A stretch of DNA of 44,660 nucleotides, from assembly GCA_964572045.1 (NCBI GenBank), contig CAZNEI010000015.1, positions 1 through 44,660 on the forward strand. The letters are read 5' to 3'. The translations under genes were made by a program, and so were the position numbers. Each line of letters begins with the position of its first letter. Within the stretch, counting starts at the first letter, position 1. The stretch is from CBDCKR01 sp964572045 (GTDB lineage Bacteria > Gemmatimonadota > Gemmatimonadetes > Longimicrobiales > Gaopeijiaceae). Below the pieces are notes generated by a model, which made no database searches, was not told where the DNA came from, and was given only the letters and a program-made list of their open reading frames with translations. Positions 8,717 to 16,574 of this stretch are shown piece after piece.

Positions 8717-10129
8717 ATGAGCGCGACCGAATACGATCTCATCGCTGTAGGTGGCGGCACCGCAGGCCTCGTCAGCGCTGCGGGTGCCGCCTATCTGGGC
8801 GCGCGCCCGGCGCTGGTCGAGCGTGCGGCTCTCGGAGGCGACTGCCTATGGACGGGGTGCGTGCCCTCCAAGGCTCTGCTGGCGTCGGCCCGCCTGGCCC
8901 ACGCCATGCGCGGTGCCGAGTCGCTCGGCCTCAGGGGAGCGGCCCCTTCCGAGGCCTTCTCGGCCGTCATGGCCCGCATGCGGGAGGCGAGGGCGAGGGT
9001 CGCCCACCACGACGATCCGGAGCGGTTCCGCAGCATGGGGGTCGGGGTCCACTTCGGAGCCGCCCGCTTCATCGGGCCCAACGCGCTGGACGTCGAGGGC
9101 CTCGGGACAATCAAGTCGAAGCGCATCATCGTCGCGACGGGCGCCCGGCCCACCGTCCCTCCGATCCCGGGCCTCGAGGAGGCAGGTTACCAGACGCACG
9201 AGACCGTCTTCGATCTCGACAGCCACCCGGCGAAGATCGGGATCCTCGGAGCCGGACCGATCGGCCTCGAGTTCGCTCAGGTCTTTGGCCGCCTGGGATC
9301 GGAGGTCGTGGTGCTCGAGATGCTCGATCGCATTCTTCCGGCCGAGGATGCCGATGTCGCGGAGGCCCTGCTCGGGATTCTGAGGGACGAGGGCATCAGG
9401 GTCGAGCTCGGCTCCAAGGCGGTTCGAGTGGGCGTCGAGGGGGCGAAGAAGGTGATCGTCACGGAGGGCGATCGTCGCTTCCGGGTCGACGAAATCCTGG
9501 TGGCGACCGGGAGGCGGCCGAACACCGGAGATCTCGAGCTCGAGCGCGCGGGAATCGAGCGAAGCGGGGACGCGATCGGTGTGGACTCCGCGCTCCGGAC
9601 CACAGCGCCCGGAGTGTGGGCCGCGGGGGACGTGACCGGTGGCCTCCAGTTCACGCACGCGGCGGACTACATGGCGAAGACGGCGCTGCGCAACGCCCTG
9701 CTCCCCCTGAGTGCGCGGGTCGACTACCGCTGTGTCCCGTGGGTCACCTACACCGACCCCGAGGTCGCCCATGTCGGGCTCGGTGAGCGGGAGGCCGCCG
9801 ACCGGGGGGCCACGACTCACACGTACCCGTTCGACGACTTGGACCGAGCGATCACGGACGCGCAGACCCTTGGGTTCGTGAAGATTTCGGCCGATCGCAA
9901 GGGCAAGATCCTGGGCGCGACGGTCCTGGGACACGGGGCCGGGGAGCTTCTCCAACCGATCGTGCTCGCGATGACCCACCGACTGCCGCTGTCGAAGGTT
10001 GCCGGCACGATCTTCCCCTATCCCACGATGGCGGAGGGCGTCCTCCGCACCGCCAACGCCTATCAACGAACCCGTCTGGAGGGCCCGGGCGGGCGAATCC
10101 TAAAGAAGGTGGTCTCATGGCTGACCTGA
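8717..10129 (+). CDS. MerA-like FAD-dependent pyridine nucleotide-disulfide oxidoreductase
   Basis: This 470-residue flavoprotein has an FAD motif GGGTAG (12-17), the redox-active disulfide C43/C48 in GGDCLWTGCVPSK, a second Rossmann motif GAGPIGLEFAQ for NAD(P)H, the WAAGDVTG FAD segment, and a C-terminal dimerisation domain. Where lipoamide dehydrogenases have the catalytic HPTxxE, it has YPTMAE (Y435-E440). A tyrosine there is the mercuric reductase pattern. It lacks the N-terminal HMA domain and the C-terminal cysteine pair of true MerA, so mercury reduction is not supported. Genes of this type often sit beside or are fused to TVP38 membrane proteins, as here (13-base overlap). The start ATG at 8717 was chosen because the 61 residues upstream have no family similarity. 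The substrate is unknown. Confidence 0.88.
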   Translation: MSATEYDLIAVGGGTAGLVSAAGAAYLGARPALVERAALGGDCLWTGCVPSKALLASARLAHAMRGAESLGLRGAAPSEAFSAVMARMREARARVAHHDDPERFRSMGVGVHFGAARFIGPNALDVEGLGTIKSKRIIVATGARPTVPPIPGLEEAGYQTHETVFDLDSHPAKIGILGAGPIGLEFAQVFGRLGSEVVVLEMLDRILPAEDADVAEALLGILRDEGIRVELGSKAVRVGVEGAKKVIVTEGDRRFRVDEILVATGRRPNTGDLELERAGIERSGDAIGVDSALRTTAPGVWAAGDVTGGLQFTHAADYMAKTALRNALLPLSARVDYRCVPWVTYTDPEVAHVGLGEREAADRGATTHTYPFDDLDRAITDAQTLGFVKISADRKGKILGATVLGHGAGELLQPIVLAMTHRLPLSKVAGTIFPYPTMAEGVLRTANAYQRTRLEGPGGRILKKVVSWLT

Positions 10130-11619
10130 ACGGCCAGGGCGGCACCAGGCGGCGTGCATACCTGAAGCTAGGGCTCTTCGGCGTGGTGATCCTGTGCGGA
10201 TTCCTGCTGGCGCGCCACACGCCGCTCGCGTCTCTGCTCACCCAGGAGGGACTCACCCGCGCGATCGGGGAGCTTCGCGGCTCCGTGTGGGCCCCCGTCC
10301 TCTTCGTCTCGGTCTACGCGGGCGCCACGGCGGTCGCGATCCCGGGGACGATCCTTACGCTGGCGGGAGGCGCGATCTTCGGTTTCTTCTGGGGTACGGC
10401 CCTAAACACGATCGCGGCGAACATCGGGGCGAGCGCGGCCTTCTTCGTAGCCCGATTCCTGGGGCGCGAGGGTGTGGAGAGGATCGGAGGCCGTCGGCTG
10501 GATCAGCTGGACGCCGCCGCCAAGGAGCACGGCTTTCAGGGACTGCTCGTCCTGAGACTGGTGCCCCTCGTCCCCTTCAACGCCCTCAACTTCGGCTCCG
10601 GCCTCACCGCCCTCCGCTGGCGCACCTACGCCCTGGCGACCGTGATCGGAATCTTCCCGGGCACCGTCGTGTACACCATGTTTGCAGACGCTCTGCTCCA
10701 GGGCTCTCAAGAAGCGTCCCGTGATGCGTTGATCCGGGTCCTGATCTCGGGGGGCCTGCTTGTCCTCCTCAGCTTCCTGCCAAAGATCATGAAGAAGCTC
10801 AACCTCAAGATTCCGGGCCTCTCGCCCCTGCTGCTCTGGTTCGCTCTCTTTCCGGCGGCCGTGTCGGGCCAGGCCAACGATGCCCTCCCCGACCCCTCCG
10901 CCTTCACCGCGGTCCTTGAGGATGTCGTGAAGGCGCCGCTGGTCGACTACGCGGCGCTCAAGGCCGACCGGCAAGGACTGGACTCCTATCTGGAAGACCT
11001 GGCCGGAACGGATCCGGAGGCCCTGTCGGGCGCCTCCCGCTCGGCGCGGCTGGCCTTCTGGATCAACGCCTACAACGCGTGCATGCTCCGGCTCGTCATC
11101 GATCACTATCCGCTCAAGAAGGACACGGGGCTCCTGAGCCGAGCCACGAACGCGTTCCTGGATCGGCCCGACAATTCGGTGTGGCAGATCTCGGACGTGT
11201 TCACGCGCGAGCATTGCGCGGTAGCGGGCGAGGCCCGCTCCCAGGACCAGATCGAGCACGAGATCATCCGGCCCATGGGAGAGCCGAGGATCCACTTCGC
11301 CGTGAACTGCGCCGCGATCAGTTGTCCTCCGATTCAAGCTTGGGCGTTCACCGGCGACGCACTGGACGGCCAGCTTGACCGCGTCGTGAGGTCCTTCATC
11401 GCCGATCCCGAGCACTTCGAGCTGGACAGGGGCGAGCGCTCCGTGCTTCGGCTGAACAAGGTCCTCGAGTGGTATGGAGAGGATTTCGGAGGGGCCGCGG
11501 GGCTCAGAGACTTCTTCGGGCCTTACCTTGAGGTGGACGGAGCGGACAGCGGCATCGACGACGGTACCGCCGTGGAGTTCTTCGAGTACGACTGGACTCT
11601 GAACGACATCCAGCGCTGA
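10117..11619 (+). CDS. TVP38/TMEM64 (VTT domain) membrane protein fused to a DUF547 domain
   Basis: The 500-residue product joins two families. Residues 1-230 form a TVP38/TMEM64 (DedA-like, VTT) membrane domain: a first membrane segment at about 15-33, the core at about 57-115, the RLVPLVPFNALNFGSG motif (147-162) with its conserved Arg, Pro, Phe and Asn, and further segments to about 222. Residues 235-252 look like an old signal peptide ending AVSGQA, now an internal membrane segment. Residues 255-500 are a DUF547 domain with FWINAYNACML (314-324), HCAVAG, the QIEHEIIRP motif (378-386) and HFAVNCAAISCPP (393-405). No stop interrupts the junction. TVP38 proteins are membrane lipid scramblase or transporter-like; DUF547 has no firmly assigned activity. 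It overlaps the oxidoreductase gene by 13 bases and is followed after 12 bases by the glycosyltransferase fusion. Confidence 0.87.
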   Translation: MADLNGQGGTRRRAYLKLGLFGVVILCGFLLARHTPLASLLTQEGLTRAIGELRGSVWAPVLFVSVYAGATAVAIPGTILTLAGGAIFGFFWGTALNTIAANIGASAAFFVARFLGREGVERIGGRRLDQLDAAAKEHGFQGLLVLRLVPLVPFNALNFGSGLTALRWRTYALATVIGIFPGTVVYTMFADALLQGSQEASRDALIRVLISGGLLVLLSFLPKIMKKLNLKIPGLSPLLLWFALFPAAVSGQANDALPDPSAFTAVLEDVVKAPLVDYAALKADRQGLDSYLEDLAGTDPEALSGASRSARLAFWINAYNACMLRLVIDHYPLKKDTGLLSRATNAFLDRPDNSVWQISDVFTREHCAVAGEARSQDQIEHEIIRPMGEPRIHFAVNCAAISCPPIQAWAFTGDALDGQLDRVVRSFIADPEHFELDRGERSVLRLNKVLEWYGEDFGGAAGLRDFFGPYLEVDGADSGIDDGTAVEFFEYDWTLNDIQR

Positions 11620-11631
11620 AGGCTCCTCGTC

Positions 11632-12984
11632 GTGCGGACGCGGAGCCCGCTCTCCTCTGGCCTGGGAGTCGTGGTTCCCACCCTCAACGAGGCCGCTTCC
11701 CTCCCGGCGCTGCTCGGCGACCTGTCGGAACTCTCCTTCCCCGCCCAGGTGGTGGTAGCGGACGGCGGATCGACGGACGCTACCCGTCGGTTGGCGCGCG
11801 AGCGCGGAGCCGAGGTGATCTTGGCCCGGAGGGGGCGGGCTCACCAGATGAACGCAGGAGCCCGCGTGCTGTCGACCGGCTGGCTCCTGTTCCTGCATGC
11901 CGACTCGCGACTTCCCGCCCGTGCGCGCGAGTGCCTGGCCGATAGGCTCTCCGACGACGGCGAGCGGAACGCGGCGTACTTCCGCTTCGCCCTGGAGGGG
12001 GACGGCTGGTTCTTCCGCTGTATCGAAGTCGGGCAGTTCCTCCGAGAGCGGATCGGACGACTCCCCTACGGGGATCAGGGACTGCTGGTCCGCCGTGAGG
12101 ACTTTGAGGCCGTCGGCGGCTTCCCGCGGATCCCGATCCTGGAGGACGTGGCGATCCTGCGCGCCCTGCGAGCGCAGGGGCCCCTGCGGCGACTTCCGGC
12201 ACACCTGCCGACGAGTCCGCGGCGTTATCGGGAAGAGGGCCGAGGCCGCACGCTGTTGCGCAATGTGACGGTCCTCGGGATGACGCTCGCCGGAGTTCGT
12301 CCCGAGCGCCTCGCGAGCCTCCATGCCGCGCGCGGGGCCACCTCACCCGCTGGCCGAATCGCTCTCCTCTTCGCCAAGGCTCCGAGGCCCGGCGAGGTCA
12401 AGACTCGTCTCGTGCCAGCGATCGGCGCCCGGGCGGCCGCCGACCTCTACCGGAGCATGGCCGGCGATGCCGTGAAGCGACTCCGGTGCCCGGGCTACGA
12501 TCTGGTGGTGTGCTACGATCCGCCGACGGCCGCCCCCGAGGTTCGGGCGTGGCTGGGAGAGGACGTCGTGCTCATGCCCCAGGCGGCCGGAGACCTCGGA
12601 CGCAGGATGGATCGTGCGCTCGGCGCCGCACTGAAGATCGCGAGCGCCGCCTGCGTGGTGGGCACCGACGTGCCCGACCTGACCGCCCGTGTCGTGGAAG
12701 AGGCGTTCGAGGCCCTGGAGGGGGCGGACCTCGTGATCGGGCCCGCAGAGGACGGAGGGTACTACCTCTTGGCCCTCAAGCGCCCCATCCCCGAGCTGTT
12801 CGAGGGCATGCCCTGGAGCACCCCCGACGTGCTCCGCCGCACTCTGGCGGCGGCGCAGCGCCTCGGTCTCAGAGTCGGGACGCTTGAGACGCTCCGGGAC
12901 GTTGACACACCGGCCGATCTCTGGCCCCGTCTCGGGACGCCCGGCTCGGCGGCCTCAGCACGCCCTCAAGGTCCGGGCTCGTAG
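11632..12984 (+). CDS. TIGR04283 glycosyltransferase fused to TIGR04282/DUF2064 nucleotidyltransferase-like domain
   Basis: The 450-residue product joins two GT-A-like domains. Residues 10-230 are a TIGR04283 family 2 glycosyltransferase: VVVPTLNEAASLP (13-25), VVADGGSTDATRR (41-53), the LHADS metal-binding motif (88-92), YGDQG and the LED acid (170-172). Residues 241-435 are the TIGR04282/DUF2064 family, related to CofC-type guanylyltransferases: FAKAPRPGEVKTRL (248-260 region), GTDVPDL (344-350) and GPAEDGGYYLLAL (370-382). The two families are named for proposed roles in arsenosugar biosynthesis and are normally separate neighbouring genes. No arsM or arsS is in the window, so an arsenic role is not shown. 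Start is GTG at 11632 with GAAGG about 8 bases upstream. The 3' end overlaps the convergent gene by 19 bases. Confidence 0.88.
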   Translation: MRTRSPLSSGLGVVVPTLNEAASLPALLGDLSELSFPAQVVVADGGSTDATRRLARERGAEVILARRGRAHQMNAGARVLSTGWLLFLHADSRLPARARECLADRLSDDGERNAAYFRFALEGDGWFFRCIEVGQFLRERIGRLPYGDQGLLVRREDFEAVGGFPRIPILEDVAILRALRAQGPLRRLPAHLPTSPRRYREEGRGRTLLRNVTVLGMTLAGVRPERLASLHAARGATSPAGRIALLFAKAPRPGEVKTRLVPAIGARAAADLYRSMAGDAVKRLRCPGYDLVVCYDPPTAAPEVRAWLGEDVVLMPQAAGDLGRRMDRALGAALKIASAACVVGTDVPDLTARVVEEAFEALEGADLVIGPAEDGGYYLLALKRPIPELFEGMPWSTPDVLRRTLAAAQRLGLRVGTLETLRDVDTPADLWPRLGTPGSAASARPQGPGS

Positions 12985-14351
12985 GCCTGCCAGGTCCCGG
13001 GCCGCACCGGCACGTACACGACCCTCCAGGGTGGCCTATCGTCGCGCATCCCAAAGAGCGGCACGCCCATGTACTCGGCGATCCTCCGGATCTCCTCGCA
13101 CCGCACGTCCACCCGACGGGGCGACGGCATGAAGTCGTGTCCTTCGACGCGGATCGGCTCCTCCGACTCGAACCAAGAGCGGCCTCCGGCGTACGTCCCG
13201 GCGAAGTCCATCGCCGGGCGAAGCTCCGAGAGCGGATAGCGCCGGGGGCCGACAAGGATCGTCCCGTCCTCGGTGGCGAGCACCTCCACCGCCTCGCCCG
13301 TGGCCAGACACAGCGTGCGAGGCGTGCCCTCGGGGAGCGGCGGACTCACCACCACTGTATCGGGCGGCGGAGCCGGCAACACGACGACCCTCCCCACCGG
13401 TCGCTCGCGGAGCGCTGCGGGGCAGAGCTGGGCGCCGCAGAGGGCGATCGACGCCTTGAGGCCGAACTTCGAGCTCCGATAGACGGACGCATCCGCAGAG
13501 TAGTTCACACCCAGAACGTGCGCCCCCAGCGCCACACCACCCAGATCCAGCTCTCCTCCGATGTTCCAGTCGAAGCCGTTGTAGTCGGTCATGAAGGTGA
13601 GGAGCTTGCCCCGCCCGAGCCTCAGGTGCCACGCCACTCCGCCGAACCAACCTTCGCTGTCGGCGAACTCGTGCCAGTCGAGGCCGTCTCCCTCCCTGAA
13701 GAGTCCGGTGCCCCACCCCGCGCTTAGCGTGACGTCGTAGTCGGGGAGGAACCCCCACCCGAGACCCGCCAGATCGGCGCCCGCCACCACGTAGAACGAC
13801 TCCTCGGTGTCGATCCTCAGGCCTCCGAGGCGGTCGCGGACTCGAGGATCCGCCCTTCCGAGGCGGGTCGGTGCGTAGTCGACTCCGTCGCCGAAGTCGG
13901 GGCTCGTCAGGTAGCGGCCCCCCACAGCCAGGCCGAGACCGTGGGCCTGGGGGCTCAACAGGGAGAAGCGGCCGAAGGCGGCCCAGAGCGGGCCACCCCC
14001 ATCGGATCCCTCGAGCGACTGCAGGCTCGCCCCCACCTCAAGCAGGTCGAAGAGTCCGAGCACGGCCGCCAGGTCGCCGTTCCAGCCGCCACTGAAGGGC
14101 TCCGTGCCTGTGATCCTGCCCTCGTCATCGACCGAATAGTCCGTGTCGTTGCGGGTCCAAAATCCCGAATAGGTGCCCGTGAGCGTCCCGTGGGGAAGAA
14201 CGCTGGCAACCGGAACATCCAAGAGCCCGGAGCCGTGCCGAAGGGTGCCAGAGACCTTGGCGGACTGCGCCGACGCCTGGGCCCCGAGCCCCAGGGCAAG
14301 CACGAGCGTGTGAGCCACCACGGCGCGGGTCCCCTCGAGCGTAGCGTTCAT
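12966..14351 (-). CDS. Secreted, probably outer-membrane beta-barrel protein of unknown function
   Basis: I do not recognise a named family. The 461-residue product starts with a clear signal peptide (MNATLEGTRA... to AQASAQS, cleavage near 29). The following region (about 30-320) alternates polar and aromatic/glycine-rich strands ending in large residues, as in porin-like or YjbH-like barrels found near envelope genes. Then comes a proline-rich linker (about 335-355) and a C-terminal globular part (about 356-461) with several charged and aromatic residues. The ATG at 14351 was preferred over one 20 codons upstream because it begins the signal peptide directly. The gene faces away from threonine dehydratase and converges on the glycosyltransferase with a 19-base overlap. 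Function cannot be given; export to the periplasm or outer membrane is the safe statement. Confidence 0.72.
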   Translation of the reverse strand: MNATLEGTRAVVAHTLVLALGLGAQASAQSAKVSGTLRHGSGLLDVPVASVLPHGTLTGTYSGFWTRNDTDYSVDDEGRITGTEPFSGGWNGDLAAVLGLFDLLEVGASLQSLEGSDGGGPLWAAFGRFSLLSPQAHGLGLAVGGRYLTSPDFGDGVDYAPTRLGRADPRVRDRLGGLRIDTEESFYVVAGADLAGLGWGFLPDYDVTLSAGWGTGLFREGDGLDWHEFADSEGWFGGVAWHLRLGRGKLLTFMTDYNGFDWNIGGELDLGGVALGAHVLGVNYSADASVYRSSKFGLKASIALCGAQLCPAALRERPVGRVVVLPAPPPDTVVVSPPLPEGTPRTLCLATGEAVEVLATEDGTILVGPRRYPLSELRPAMDFAGTYAGGRSWFESEEPIRVEGHDFMPSPRRVDVRCEEIRRIAEYMGVPLFGMRDDRPPWRVVYVPVRPGTWQAYEPGP

Positions 14352-14605
14352 GGGAGCGGTCTTCTCGTTGTCGTCGTGCGTTCCGCATCGCCGGTTAGGG
14401 AGAACCCTCAACCCTACTCGCGCCGCCCCGCGGGTGCCAGAACCCGCTTCCGCAGTCCGTCCGCACCGGCTGCCCAGCGATCGGACGGAGCGCCCCGGTC
14501 GATCTCCTCCGATCGGTGCCCCTGGCGTTTTGCCTGCTCGCCCGCATCGATTAGCTTCCGCACGCGCGGACCCCCGCTTTCCCCTTGACGGCGAGACACA
14601 GGATC

Positions 14606-15592
14606 ATGGAGCGACCGGCTGCTCAGACCGCGTTGACGCTGACCCGGGACGACTTCGAGCGGGCCCGCGGAATCGTGGCGCCCCACGTGTACCACACACC
14701 GATGCTGACGTCTCGCTCGCTCTCCGAGGCCACCGGCCTCGACGTGCGGCTGAAGGCGGAACTCTTCCAGCGTGGTGGCTCCTACAAGGTGCGCGGTCCC
14801 ACCAACAAGATCTGGTACTTGTCGGATGCGGAGCGCGCGCGGGGGGTCATCTGCTCGTCCGCGGGCAACCACTCGCAGGGTGTCGCCCTCGCGGCCCGCC
14901 TGTACGGTGTGAAGGCCGTCGTCGTCATGGCCGAAAACGCCACTCGGTCGAAGATCGCCGCCACCGAAGGGTACGGAGCGGAAGTCGTGCTGCACGGTCG
15001 GATCTGGGACGAGGCGAACGAGAAGGCGTTGGAGCTTGTCGAGGAGCGAGGGCTCACCTACATCCACCCCTTCGACGATCCGGAGCTCATCGCGGGCCAG
15101 GGCACGGTCGGGCTCGAGATCATCGAGGACTTCCCCGAGGCCGAAGTTGTCCTCGTGCCGATCGGTGGAGGTGGCCTGATCTCGGGGATCGCCATGGCCC
15201 TCAAGAGCGTCAAGCCCGGCATCCGGGTGATCGGCGTCGAGTCGTCCGGAGCCCCGGCGATGCAGCGGAGCGTCGAGGCAGGCCACCGCATTACGCTCGA
15301 CACGGTGGACTGCGTAATCGACGGCCTCCGGGTGCAGCGAGTTGGAGAGAACACACGCTCAATCGTCTCGCGCTTCGTCGACGAGATCGTCACGCTCCCC
15401 GACCGACAGATCTTCGACGCCATTCTCTGGGTGATGGCGCGCATGAAGCTCGTGCCGGAGGGTGCCGCGGCCGCTCCGGTCGGTGCGCTTCTCGAAGGGC
15501 TGATCGACGCGCCGCCCCAGACTCCCGTGGTGGCGGTCCTGAGCGGCGGGAATCTCGACGTCGAGCAACTGCGCGGACTGAGTTGGAACTGA
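14606..15592 (+). CDS. ilvA: Threonine dehydratase (PLP fold type II; IlvA/TdcB-like without regulatory domain)
   Basis: The enzyme deaminates threonine to 2-oxobutyrate for isoleucine synthesis, or for catabolism. The 328-residue product has the PLP lysine K61 in RGGSYKVRG, the substrate loop SSAGNHSQG (about 84-92), the phosphate-binding GGGGLISG (about 190-197) and the SGGN motif near the end. There is no C-terminal ACT-like regulatory domain, so it resembles catabolic TdcB or short IlvA. Serine racemase is an alternative in the same fold. ATG at 14606 was chosen; an in-frame TTG at 14585 has no better ribosome site. It stands alone between a divergent secreted-protein gene and the convergent ccm operon, with a 10-base palindrome (15602-15611) in the 19-base gap to ccmD. 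Confidence 0.85.
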   Translation: MERPAAQTALTLTRDDFERARGIVAPHVYHTPMLTSRSLSEATGLDVRLKAELFQRGGSYKVRGPTNKIWYLSDAERARGVICSSAGNHSQGVALAARLYGVKAVVVMAENATRSKIAATEGYGAEVVLHGRIWDEANEKALELVEERGLTYIHPFDDPELIAGQGTVGLEIIEDFPEAEVVLVPIGGGGLISGIAMALKSVKPGIRVIGVESSGAPAMQRSVEAGHRITLDTVDCVIDGLRVQRVGENTRSIVSRFVDEIVTLPDRQIFDAILWVMARMKLVPEGAAAAPVGALLEGLIDAPPQTPVVAVLSGGNLDVEQLRGLSWN

Positions 15593-15611
15593 TCCCGACT
15601 TCCGGCGCCGG

Positions 15612-15860
15612 CTACTTCTTGAGCCGCTCCTCCACCCTCCGGAGGCGGCGGCCGACCGAGACCAGCCATCCGAAGATCAGGATCCACGCGATCACGTACG
15701 CGACGAACACATGCACGTAGGGCCGACCCAAGGTCTGGCGTCCGATGGCCCCCGGCTCCTGGGCTACGAGCCCTTCGGGGCCCAGGAGGAGCACGGCGAG
15801 GAGCGGAACGACCCCACCGGCGAAGCACATGTATCGCTTCAGGTTGTCCATAAGACTCAC
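15612..15860 (-). CDS. ccmD: CcmD-like small heme-exporter subunit
   Basis: CcmD is a small membrane protein that helps release holo-CcmE from the CcmABC complex. The 82-residue product has a C-terminal membrane helix (about 49-68) followed by the basic, helical tail GRRLRRVEERLKK, which is the CcmD pattern. Unusually, the N-terminus (about 10-34) looks like a second hydrophobic segment or cleavable signal peptide ending VAQ/E. The GTG start at 15860 overlaps the ccmC stop as GTGA, which fixes it; an ATG three codons later is possible. It is the last gene of the ccm operon, and its position right after ccmC is the main support for the name. Confidence 0.72.
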   Translation of the reverse strand: MSLMDNLKRYMCFAGGVVPLLAVLLLGPEGLVAQEPGAIGRQTLGRPYVHVFVAYVIAWILIFGWLVSVGRRLRRVEERLKK

Positions 15861-16561
15861 GCTCCGGCTATGGGCACCGGGACCGCTTCCCGAAGAGCGG
15901 GGTCGCGCTCGAAGTGCTCCGCCGCGTATCCGGCGAGGAAGAGGGAGGCGAACAGCAGGGTGTAGGCGAGGAAGCCCACCATCAGCGTCCCCAGCATGGC
16001 GCCGTCAAGGGTCGGCCCGTCCATCCTCACGACCACGGCCTCGGGGTGAAGGGAGCGCAGCCAGCTTACGCTCACGTGGATGAGCGGAATATCGAGCACG
16101 CCGATGATGCCCACCACCGCCGCGAGCCGTTTGCCCTGCTCGGGGTTGCTGGTGCTCCGGCGCACAAGGAAGTAGCCCAGATAGATGAACCAGAGCAGGA
16201 GCGACAGGGTGAGCCGGGGCTCCCAGGTCCACCACGCCCCCCAGGCGATCCTGCCCCAGAGCGGGCCCGTCAGGAGGCCGATCGTGCAGAAGACCATGCC
16301 CCCCTCGGCGGCGACCGTGGCGGCCACGTCCAACCGCTCGTCGCCGAGCCACAGGTACACCGCGCTGCACAAGGCCACCAACCCGAACGCCAGGAAGGTC
16401 ACCCACCACGCGGGCACGTGAATGTAGAAGATGCGCTGCACGATGCCCATCGTCGACTCGGTGGGCACCCAGAAGAACACCATCCAGTGCAAGATCAGCA
16501 CGGTCGCGACCCCGAGCGAGCCCAGGATCGTGACGCCCCACCGGACTCGATTCACGTTCAT
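15857..16561 (-). CDS. ccmC: Heme exporter protein CcmC
   Basis: CcmC is the heme-handling membrane protein that attaches heme to CcmE on the periplasmic side. The 234-residue product has about six membrane segments and the tryptophan-rich heme motif WGAWWTWEPRLT (107-118). The two flanking histidines thought to ligate heme are H48 in HVPAWW and H162 in IHVSVSW. The acid in the Trp motif is Glu (E114) where proteobacterial CcmC usually has Asp. It lies 13 bases after ccmB and overlaps ccmD by four bases (GTGA). A CcsA-type protein is excluded by length and by the ccmABC context. Confidence 0.93.
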   Translation of the reverse strand: MNVNRVRWGVTILGSLGVATVLILHWMVFFWVPTESTMGIVQRIFYIHVPAWWVTFLAFGLVALCSAVYLWLGDERLDVAATVAAEGGMVFCTIGLLTGPLWGRIAWGAWWTWEPRLTLSLLLWFIYLGYFLVRRSTSNPEQGKRLAAVVGIIGVLDIPLIHVSVSWLRSLHPEAVVVRMDGPTLDGAMLGTLMVGFLAYTLLFASLFLAGYAAEHFERDPALREAVPVPIAGA

Positions 16562-16574
16562 CGGTGAGACTCCC

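Noticed and set aside
8717..10129. Mercury resistance (MerA) call for the oxidoreductase
   Set aside because: No HMA domain, no C-terminal cysteine pair and no other mer gene nearby.
10402..12324. A 640-codon minus-strand open frame
   Set aside because: It is antisense to the TVP38-DUF547 and glycosyltransferase genes, which have clear family motifs.
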